Of a stretch of DNA of 8,631 nt, positions 1 to 6,072 are shown one piece after another (the stretch's first letter is position 1; every line of letters begins with the position of its first letter). The position numbers were made by a program, and so were the translations under genes. Location: the NCBI GenBank assembly GCA_030040815.1, contig JASHSZ010000402.1:1-8631 (forward strand). The letters run 5' to 3'. The DNA is from Streptosporangiaceae bacterium. Its GTDB lineage: Bacteria; Actinomycetota; Actinomycetes; Streptosporangiales; Streptosporangiaceae. Below the pieces are notes generated by a model that worked only from the letters and a program-made list of their open reading frames with translations, was not told the origin of the DNA and did not search any database.

Positions 1-277
1 CCAGGCCGGCGACTACGAAGCCTCGCTGCGCAAACACAAAGGTGTCTGACCACACGCGCCACGGATCTTCGTGAGGTTCGACGAACGCCACGCCGTCATC
101 GGATGAGATGAACAGGCTGCGGTAATTCCCGGTGCTCCCGGCGATGTTGACATGAGCTGGACACCACTGAGTCGCCGACCGGGTGGATTCAACAGTAACA
201 GTTACGAATCGCCACGAGCACGACGGGGGCTCTACGTCACATACGGCCGGGCCAGCCGACGGAGTGACCGGACCCAC
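1..277 (-). CDS. Possible partial gene running off the left edge, with one Asp-box-like motif; product unknown
   Basis: One minus-strand frame is open from inside the preceding gene to the window edge. From about position 151 down to 1 it has mostly G or C at third codon positions and reads like real protein. It includes the segment RSLFISSDDGVAF, whose SSDDGVAF part resembles an Asp box (S-x-D-x-G-x-T-W) of sialidase-like beta-propellers, with Ala in place of Thr. The only in-frame start after the membrane-protein stop is a GTG at 277, 19 bases downstream of that stop. It has no ribosome binding site and no signal peptide behind it. The part between 277 and 152 has weaker codon bias. This could be the third gene of the glycosyltransferase operon, or a gene that has lost its true 5' end. 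The Asp-box reading rests on a single motif, so I do not assign a function. Confidence 0.38.
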   Translation of the reverse strand, partial: MGPVTPSAGPAVCDVEPPSCSWRFVTVTVESTRSATQWCPAHVNIAGSTGNYRSLFISSDDGVAFVEPHEDPWRVWSDTFVFAQRGFVVAGL

Positions 278-296
278 CGACGTCGCGTCATTTTTT

Positions 297-2159
297 CTAA
301 GTTGACTGCCCGGCCGAGTGCTGGTTCGTGTGGCTGCCGCCGTGGGCGATCTGGGACCAGGCGAGCGGGTGACAAGTTCGGCAGCCATTGACCGGATAGA
401 CCACGACGCTGCCGCTGCTGTGGCCCTGGAGGCCCATCCGCCGGAAGATGCCGACCCACTTCGGATGATGATTCGTATCCAGCAAGATCGCGCCGATCCT
501 GTCCGTCCGCACGTAGGACTCGAAGCTCCGCACGTAGGCGGGCGACGCATGGGCGAGCCGCTGTACCTGCTGGGGCAGGTCGGTGCGGCGGGTGATGGAC
601 TGGTTGATATAGCCGCCTGCGAGCCGCAGGTAAAAGTCGGTGTCGGCCTGCCAGAGCATGCCGGCGTTGCCGATGTTGGACACGACCACGACGGTTTCGC
701 CGCGCGACAGTTCGTGCCGGTAGCTGCCGGTGGCGATAAAGGCCGGCACGGTGCTGCGCGGCGCGACGTTGACAATGGGCGCGTCCTGGTAGAGCGCATA
801 GCAAACCAGGAGCGCAAGCGCCACCCGCCAGTACTTGCTGGCGGTGCCGGCCAGCCAGATAGCTGTCATCACGGCAAGCGTCAGGAAGGCGAACAGCATC
901 ATCCGGGACGGATAGGCATTCCGCACGATCGGCAGGTGCCAGAGGAAGGCCCACGGAAAAGTAGCGACGTAGCCGCCCTCGTAGTAGAGCGTCGGCCCCA
1001 GCGACGCCAGGACGATGAGGGCCAGCATGCACGCCAGGAACCGGACAAGCCGCCTGGACCAGCCGGTCACCGCGAGTACCACCGCCACGACGAGCAGCGG
1101 GATGCCTACGTAGCCCGCGTAAGACGTCTGGATGGGCCCGAGTGCCAGGTGGTGCAGAAAGGACGTGCTCTGCTGGCACTGACTGACTGATATGGCCGCC
1201 CGCAAGCTGCAGGTCGCTTCTGGTCTCGGCACGACGAGGCTGAGCAGGTCGAGATCGGTGTCGGCCTGCAGCTGAGGTGCGGGGATGGTCAGGGCGTAGG
1301 CGAGGTAGGGCAATGCGAGCACGAAGGCCACGCCATAGGCAGAGCCCAGGCACTTAGCCAGGCGCACGACCTCAGCCCGGTGCGCTGGCCCGGCCACGAG
1401 TATGCCGACCACCACCGCGGCGGCAAGGACGGCCGTCAGGTCGGCGAATGTCTCCAGGAACAGATAGAACTGGACCGCCATCGTGATTCCGGCCATGCCC
1501 ACAAACACCCGCGTGCTGATCGCGTTCTGCCGCCACAACACGACCTCATAAGCGAGCAGCGGAAGCAGCAGGCTATAGGTCAGGTTGAGCTGTCCGGCCG
1601 AGACGTGGTTGATCTCATAGGCGGAGAAGCCGAAAACGGCACCGCCGACGAGAGCGGGCCAGAACTTACCGGTCAGCCGACGGCACAAGACAAACGCCGC
1701 CCACCCGGACAGCGGCAGCGCAAAGGCGGTGAGCAGGTTGAATGCCACAATCGGGCCCGCCGCGAGGGTCAGCGGCGCGGCCAGCAGCGCGATCGGCGGA
1801 ATCGCCGTCACCCAGGCCAGGGAGTGGCCGCGCGGTGCCCAGATGAAGTGGGAAAAGAACGGGTTCAGCCCGTGACCGACGGCGTAGGGCCACCAACTCA
1901 GGCACCACGTGTAGAAGTTCGGGTCCATGCTGTACTGGTCGAGGTGCGCGGCACCGACGTCATGCGGCATGTGGTTGCCGATGGTGGTGAGCCAGACAGC
2001 GGTATAGATCAGGAGCGCGACGAGGCCCTGAGTGATGGGCCGCAGGTACCAGGGCAGCCGCGCGGGCGGTGGCGCGTCACCTGCCCCGGCGTGGTCGGCG
2101 ACCGCCGAGCCCGGCACGGCGGCCTGGCCCTCGCGAGGGCGACTCAGCGGTGCCTTCAT
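297..2159 (-). CDS. Multi-pass membrane glycosyltransferase-like protein (GT-C type fold)
   Basis: Predicted integral membrane protein of 620 residues. A cytoplasmic Pro/Ala-rich tail (1-40) is followed by a first membrane helix at about 45-61, then many hydrophobic segments up to about 455, and a soluble C-terminal domain of about 160 residues. After helix 1 comes a loop with D79-P80 and the run WCLSWWPYAVGHGLNPFF. This D-P...W...W-P...HG-NPF layout is what I know from actinobacterial GT-C-like proteins, which transfer sugars from polyprenyl-phosphate donors outside the membrane; D75 and D79 are candidate acidic catalytic residues. A second family-like motif, NAYPSRMM, is at 414-421. I chose the ATG at 2159 because it overlaps the upstream stop (ATGA), giving translational coupling; an in-frame start at 2228 would lie deep inside that gene. 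The tail contains CRTCH at 593-597. Acceptor and sugar are unknown, and the GT-C assignment is from layout, not from a profile search. Confidence 0.85.
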   Translation of the reverse strand: MKAPLSRPREGQAAVPGSAVADHAGAGDAPPPARLPWYLRPITQGLVALLIYTAVWLTTIGNHMPHDVGAAHLDQYSMDPNFYTWCLSWWPYAVGHGLNPFFSHFIWAPRGHSLAWVTAIPPIALLAAPLTLAAGPIVAFNLLTAFALPLSGWAAFVLCRRLTGKFWPALVGGAVFGFSAYEINHVSAGQLNLTYSLLLPLLAYEVVLWRQNAISTRVFVGMAGITMAVQFYLFLETFADLTAVLAAAVVVGILVAGPAHRAEVVRLAKCLGSAYGVAFVLALPYLAYALTIPAPQLQADTDLDLLSLVVPRPEATCSLRAAISVSQCQQSTSFLHHLALGPIQTSYAGYVGIPLLVVAVVLAVTGWSRRLVRFLACMLALIVLASLGPTLYYEGGYVATFPWAFLWHLPIVRNAYPSRMMLFAFLTLAVMTAIWLAGTASKYWRVALALLVCYALYQDAPIVNVAPRSTVPAFIATGSYRHELSRGETVVVVSNIGNAGMLWQADTDFYLRLAGGYINQSITRRTDLPQQVQRLAHASPAYVRSFESYVRTDRIGAILLDTNHHPKWVGIFRRMGLQGHSSGSVVVYPVNGCRTCHPLAWSQIAHGGSHTNQHSAGQST

Positions 2160-3214
2160 GACGGCGGCAGGGGCGGGACGCGCTGACTGTGATCGTGAAC
2201 GAGCGAATCCTGGCTGGCGACGGGCCACGGCCCGTCGTCGGCCGTCTGGCCGCGCGCGAGCCCGCGGGCCTCCCGCACCAGGTAGAGCGGTCGCGCCCGG
2301 GCCTCATCGTAAATCCGGGCCACGTACTGGCCAACCATGCCCATCACAATCAGCTGGACCCCGCTAAGGAAGGTGATCGTCACCAGCAAGGAAGCATAGC
2401 CAGGCACATAAGAGCCGGCCCCCGCCAGCTTCATCGCGATCAGTGTAATGCCGTAGAGAACGCTACCCCCGGCGATGAGCAGGCCGATGGTCAGCGCGAA
2501 TCGCAATGGCGCGGTGGAGAATCCGATGACGCCGTCGAACCCGAGCCGCACCATCTTTCGCAGCGGGTACTTGCTTTGCCCGGCCTCGCGGGACGCCCGG
2601 GTATATGGCACGGCCGTCTGCCGGAATCCGATCCACGAGAACATTCCGCGGACGTACCTGTTCCGCTCGCGCATCTGCAGGAAAGCGTCAAGCGCCCGCC
2701 GGTCAACAAGCCGGAAATCCCCGACTTCCACGGGCTGGTCTATCTCGGCCAGTCGACGTTGCAGGCCATAGAAGATACTGGCGCTCTTGCGCTTGAAGAT
2801 GGTCTCGCCCTCGCGCTGCTCCCGGATGGCGTAGACGACCTCGTAGCCCTCCTGCCAGCGTGCGATCAGCTCAGGAATGAGCTCTGGCGGATCCTGCAAG
2901 TCGGCGTCCATGATCACGACTGCCTGACCGGAGGCCACGTCCATGCCCGCGGTGATGGCGATCTGATGGCCGAAGTTCCGGGACAGCTGAATGATCTTGA
3001 ATCGCGGGTCTTGCCTGTTGGCGTCGGCCATAATCCGATAACTCGCGTCCCGGCTGCCGTCGTCGACCAGTACTACCTCAGCAGGGCCGTCCAGATTGTC
3101 TATGACCGCACGAAGCCGGTCGATGAGCTGGGGGAGCGACTCCTGCTCGTTATAGACGGGGATGACGACGGAGTACTTGACAGAATTCACCGGGTCTTGC
3201 TCCCGATCCCACAT
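2156..3214 (-). CDS. Family 2 glycosyltransferase, polyprenyl-phosphate sugar synthase type (DPM1/GtrB/ArnC-like)
   Basis: A 352-residue enzyme expected to transfer a sugar from a nucleotide donor to polyprenyl phosphate at the inner face of the membrane. The GT-A domain shows VVIPVYNE (16-23), VDDGS (50-54) and DADLQDPPE (103-111), the last holding the metal-binding DxD. GDFRLVDR (165-172) and GQSKYPLRKM (212-221) follow, both typical of the DPM1/GtrB group. Two membrane helices (about 237-260 and 276-298) and a basic cytoplasmic tail come after. The ATG at 3214 is preferred over an in-frame GTG at 3232 because AGGGGG lies 6 bases upstream of it and the conserved domain begins soon after. 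Its stop overlaps the start of the GT-C-like membrane protein by 4 bases, so the two are one transcription and translation unit. The sugar (glucose, mannose, aminoarabinose or other) cannot be read from the sequence. No GtrA-type flippase is in the window. Confidence 0.93.
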   Translation of the reverse strand: MWDREQDPVNSVKYSVVIPVYNEQESLPQLIDRLRAVIDNLDGPAEVVLVDDGSRDASYRIMADANRQDPRFKIIQLSRNFGHQIAITAGMDVASGQAVVIMDADLQDPPELIPELIARWQEGYEVVYAIREQREGETIFKRKSASIFYGLQRRLAEIDQPVEVGDFRLVDRRALDAFLQMRERNRYVRGMFSWIGFRQTAVPYTRASREAGQSKYPLRKMVRLGFDGVIGFSTAPLRFALTIGLLIAGGSVLYGITLIAMKLAGAGSYVPGYASLLVTITFLSGVQLIVMGMVGQYVARIYDEARARPLYLVREARGLARGQTADDGPWPVASQDSLVHDHSQRVPPLPPS

Positions 3215-3220
3215 CGAGTT

Positions 3221-3226
3221 CCCCCT
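3221..3226 (-). promoter_or_regulatory. Ribosome binding site of the GT2 gene
   Basis: AGGGGG on the minus strand, 6 bases before the ATG at 3214. It decides the start over the in-frame GTG at 3232, which has no such site. Confidence 0.65.
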
Positions 3227-3242
3227 GGTCACAATCCTGGGT

Positions 3243-3248
3243 ATACTA
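3243..3248 (-). promoter_or_regulatory. Candidate -10 element for the glycosyltransferase operon
   Basis: TAGTAT on the minus strand fits the actinobacterial TAnnnT pattern. It would start transcription about 20 bases before the GT2 start codon, leaving room for the ribosome binding site. No good -35 hexamer is seen at 16-19 bases. The same bases read TATACT on the plus strand (3242-3247), so direction is not certain. Confidence 0.3.
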
Positions 3249-3303
3249 CGCCAACCATCCGTGTCGGGCGATTTGTAGAGTCTTTACCGCGGCCCGGCCG
3301 GTC

Positions 3304-3317
3304 CCGCAGGCCTGCGG
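3304..3317. repeat. Perfect 14-base palindrome, possible operator
   Basis: CCGCAGGCCTGCGG is its own reverse complement. After one mismatched pair the next flanking pair (T/A) also matches, giving 16 of 18. It lies about 90 bases from the GT2 start and 280 bases from the dehydrogenase start. A binding site for a dimeric regulator is possible, but GC-rich DNA yields such palindromes by chance. Confidence 0.35.
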
Positions 3318-3518
3318 AACCGCACCCCAGGACTACCTGACGATACTGGCACACCGCTCTCAGGTCGCAGTCATAGGCGCTGATGCGCAGACATTACCTG
3401 GTCAGCGGCAGAGTCGCGGATTTCCTGGGACGGCCGGTCAGCCGCGCTCGTGCTGGACAACGGCGGACCGCATGGTGGCGTGCACAGCGGTGGTTGAGCG
3501 TTCTTGGCCGCGTTCACA

Positions 3519-3547
3519 TTGACAACCGTCGCAAAGCCGCTCACAGT
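3519..3547 (+). promoter_or_regulatory. Candidate promoter of the alcohol dehydrogenase
   Basis: A perfect TTGACA (-35) at 3519-3524 is followed after 17 bases by CACAGT at 3542-3547, which matches TATAAT at only 3 of 6 positions. The implied leader before the GTG at 3597 is about 40 bases. The -35 is convincing, the -10 is not. Confidence 0.35.
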
Positions 3548-3585
3548 GGCCGTCGAGAAAGGCCGTCAGCGTGAGCCGGACCGCC

Positions 3586-3592
3586 GGGAGAG
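3586..3592 (+). promoter_or_regulatory. Ribosome binding site of the alcohol dehydrogenase
   Basis: GGGAGAG ends 4 bases before the GTG at 3597, with its GGGAG core 6 bases away. It supports that GTG over the in-frame TTG at 3504, which would add 31 residues unlike the family. Confidence 0.6.
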
Positions 3593-3596
3593 CGAC

Positions 3597-4709
3597 GTGA
3601 AGACAAAGGCAGCGATACTGCGAGGCGTCGGCAACGACTGGGAAATCGTCGAGCTCGAACTCGATCCGCCGAAGGCCGGTGAGGTCCTCATCCGGTACGT
3701 CGCATCCGGGCTGTGCCACTCCGACGACCACGTGCGGACCGGTGATATTCCGGTCCGGTATCCGATCGTTGGCGGCCACGAGGGTGCGGGGATCGTCGAA
3801 CAGGTCGGCGACGGCGTGGCCGGGCTCAAGCCGGGCGACCACGTGGTCTGCTCGTTCCTGCCCGTCTGCGGCCGCTGCCGGTTCTGCTCGCGTGGTCAGT
3901 CCAACCTGTGCGACCTCGGCGCCCTGCTGGTCGACAACTGCCTGCCCGACGGCTCGTTCCGGCTGCATGCCGACGGCGAGGACTTCGGCCAGATGTGCCT
4001 TGTCGGCACCTTCTCGCAGTACGCGACCGTGTCCGTGCACTCCTGCATCAAGATCGATGATGACGTGCCGCTGGAAGTGGCGGCCCTCGTCGGCTGCGGC
4101 GTGCCGACCGGCTGGGGCACCGCGGTGAACTCCGGTGGCGTCCGGCCAGGGGACACCGTCGTGATCTACGGGATCGGCGGCGTCGGCATCAACGCCGTGC
4201 AGGGCGCGTCCTTTGCCGGCGCCCAGCACGTGATCGCCGTCGACCCGCTGCCGAACAAGCGCGAGATGGCGGAGCGGCTCGGCGCCACGCATACCGCGGC
4301 CGACGCCGCCGAGGCACAAGACCTGATCACCGAGCTCAGCCGGGGTGTCGGTGCCGACCACGCGCTGGTCACCGTCGGCGTCGTGACCGAGGACGTCATC
4401 GGGGCCGCGTTCAATGCCGTCCGCAAGCACGGCAGCGTCGTCGTGACCGGCCTCGCAGGCCCCGACAAGATCAACATCAAACTGCCCAGCTTCTTCCTGA
4501 CGCTGTTCGAGAAGGAGATCAAGGGTGCGCTGTTCGGTGGCGGCAACCCGTTCGATGAGATCCCGCGCATGATCGAGCTCTATCGGGCCGGCCGGCTCAA
4601 GCTGGACGAGCTGGTGACCAGCACCTACCGGCTGGAGGACGTCAACCAGGGTTACCAGGACCTGCTGGATGGCAAGAACGTCCGCGGCGTCATGATCCAC
4701 GAGCACTGA
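3597..4709 (+). CDS. NDMA-dependent (nicotinoprotein) alcohol dehydrogenase, zinc-containing
   Basis: Zinc-dependent medium-chain dehydrogenase of 370 residues, starting (V/M)KTKAAIL as this family usually does. Catalytic zinc ligands are visible as C40, H61-E62 (GGHEGAG) and C167. The structural zinc site is C91, C94, C97 and C105. The Rossmann turn is GIGGVG (192-197), and the following acidic D216 fits NAD rather than NADP. The overall pattern, including GLCHSDDHVRTGD and VGCGVPTGWG, matches the NDMA-dependent dehydrogenases (Rxyl_3153 group). These hold NAD tightly, do not readily exchange it, and are linked by comparative genomics to the redox cofactor mycofactocin. It would oxidise a primary alcohol to an aldehyde in the cytoplasm and pass electrons to another carrier. 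No mycofactocin gene is in the window. It stands alone on the plus strand, divergent from the glycosyltransferases and convergent with the molybdenum hydroxylase operon. The natural substrate cannot be told. Confidence 0.94.
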   Translation: MKTKAAILRGVGNDWEIVELELDPPKAGEVLIRYVASGLCHSDDHVRTGDIPVRYPIVGGHEGAGIVEQVGDGVAGLKPGDHVVCSFLPVCGRCRFCSRGQSNLCDLGALLVDNCLPDGSFRLHADGEDFGQMCLVGTFSQYATVSVHSCIKIDDDVPLEVAALVGCGVPTGWGTAVNSGGVRPGDTVVIYGIGGVGINAVQGASFAGAQHVIAVDPLPNKREMAERLGATHTAADAAEAQDLITELSRGVGADHALVTVGVVTEDVIGAAFNAVRKHGSVVVTGLAGPDKINIKLPSFFLTLFEKEIKGALFGGGNPFDEIPRMIELYRAGRLKLDELVTSTYRLEDVNQGYQDLLDGKNVRGVMIHEH

Positions 4710-4722
4710 ACGGTAACCCGGC

Positions 4723-4773
4723 ATAGCGCCGGCGCCCTGCTGGCCCAGTGGGCAGCAGGGGCGCCGTTGCTAT
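4723..4773. terminator. Large dyad between convergent genes, probable bidirectional terminator
   Basis: The core hairpin is 4730-4766: the arm CGGCGCC-CTGCT pairs with AGCAG-GGGCGCCG (one bulged base), closed by an inner GCCC/GGGC stem around a 3-base loop. An outer ATAGC (4723-4727) / GCTAT (4769-4773) stem extends it across a small internal loop. The core starts 20 bases after the dehydrogenase stop (4709) and ends 20 bases before the stop of the minus-strand FAD-subunit gene (4787). There is no U-tract on either side, as is common for actinobacterial terminators. Confidence 0.65.
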
Positions 4774-4786
4774 CGCTGCGGCCAGG

Positions 4787-5601
4787 TCAGGCGTGCGCCA
4801 GGGCATCCTCCAGAGCCCGCCGTACGAGCACCCGCGCGAGGTGTTCGCGGTAGGAGCGGGGGGCGTTCAGGTCGTCTGACGGGCTGGTGCCCTCGGCGGC
4901 GTACGCGGCCGCCTCAGCCGGCGAGGAACCTGCGGCGAGCGCGGACTCGACGGCGGCCGCTCGTACTGGCGTCTGGTCCATGTTCACCAGCGCCACCCGG
5001 CCGCCCTGTACCGCCACGCCGACAATCGCCCAGTCGATGGCGCGCTTACTGAACTTCTGGAACGCCCAGCCCGGCTCGCCGGGCTTGCTGATCCGGATCT
5101 CGGTCAGCAGCTCGCCGGGCTCTAGGGCCGTCTCGAACAGGCCGCGGAAGAAGTCCGCCGCCGGGATCTCCCTGCTGCCCGCTGGCCCGCGGGCCACGAG
5201 CGTGGCGTCGAGCGCCAACGCGACGGCCGGCAGGTCGGCGGCCGGATCGGCGTGCGCCAGCGATCCGCCGATCGTGCCGCAGTGCCGGACCTGCGGATCT
5301 CCGACCTGGCCAGCCGCGTGAGCCAGCAGTGGCAGGTCCCGGCCGAGCAGGCCAGAAGCAGCCAGCTCACCGTGGGTCGTCGCCGCGCCGACGGCGATGT
5401 GGTCGCCCTCGTCCCTGATATAGCTGAGCTCGGCGAGCCGGCCGATGTCAACCAGCGTCTGCGGCACCGCCAGGCGTAGCTTCATGAGCGGCAGCAGCGA
5501 ATGCCCGCCGGCCAGGAACTTGGCGTCCTCGGCGTCGCCTGCCACCAGATCGATCGCCTCGTCCACCGACGAGGCTCGCTTGTAGGTAAACGGTGCCGGG
5601 A

Positions 5602-5605
<4 letters not shown>
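4787..5605 (-). CDS. coxM: Molybdenum hydroxylase FAD-binding medium subunit (CoxM-like)
   Basis: FAD subunit of a CO dehydrogenase/xanthine oxidase-type enzyme, 272 residues, near the usual 280-290. It passes electrons from the iron-sulphur subunit to the final acceptor through FAD. It opens with (M)[12 protein letters not shown], the usual N-terminus. It shows both FAD pyrophosphate motifs, AGGHS at 32-36 and TIGGS at 111-115, at the same residue numbers as I recall for Oligotropha CoxM. The start is a TTG at 5605 that overlaps the TGA of the 2Fe-2S gene (TTGA). GAAAGG sits 8 bases upstream and the protein homology starts exactly there; the longer open frame upstream to 5944 is antisense-free shadow within the 2Fe-2S gene. 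It is the last gene of the operon, followed by the shared terminator. Cytoplasmic, expected to form an (LMS)2 complex. Confidence 0.93.

Positions 5606-6068
<463 letters not shown>

Positions 6069-6072
<4 letters not shown>

Larger units (their letters stand above)
3215..3596. other. Divergent intergenic region between the glycosyltransferase operon and the alcohol dehydrogenase
   Basis: About 380 bases without a convincing gene. A short plus-strand open frame at 3383-3574 is Arg-rich and without recognisable motifs, and I regard it as chance. The region holds a candidate -10 for the minus-strand operon near 3245, a perfect 14-base palindrome at 3304-3317, and a TTGACA hexamer at 3519 for the plus-strand gene. 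The A/T-richer bases cluster near 3231-3290 and 3510-3545, where promoters are expected. Confidence 0.6.

Noticed and set aside
1..49. Plus-strand end of a gene, translating to QAGDYEASLRKHKGV before a TGA
   Set aside because: Codon bias is good but only 15 codons are visible, and the opposite strand is equally good here and continues coding-like for another 100 bases. It could not be told apart with confidence.
278..297. T6 run on the plus strand after a small GACG/CGTC stem, as a terminator
   Set aside because: The stem is only 4 base pairs and there is no plus-strand gene ending before it.
152..391. Plus-strand open frame of 79 codons
   Set aside because: Arg/Ser-rich, no motif, overlaps the end of the membrane protein gene on the other strand.
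232..1353. Minus-strand open frame of 373 codons
   Set aside because: Lies in another frame of the membrane protein gene; Arg/Pro/Ala-rich translation typical of a shadow in high-GC DNA.
2160..2228. Upstream start of the membrane protein adding 23 residues
   Set aside because: It would overlap the GT2 gene by about 70 bases; the ATGA junction at 2159 is the usual coupled arrangement.
3504..3596. 31-residue N-terminal extension of the alcohol dehydrogenase from a TTG at 3504
   Set aside because: The family begins near MKTKA, a ribosome binding site precedes the GTG at 3597, and the extension would include the likely promoter.
3438..4724. Long minus-strand open frame of 428 codons opposite the alcohol dehydrogenase
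   Set aside because: The plus strand has complete zinc and nucleotide-binding motifs; the antisense frame has Asp/Val/His-rich composition expected of a reverse shadow.
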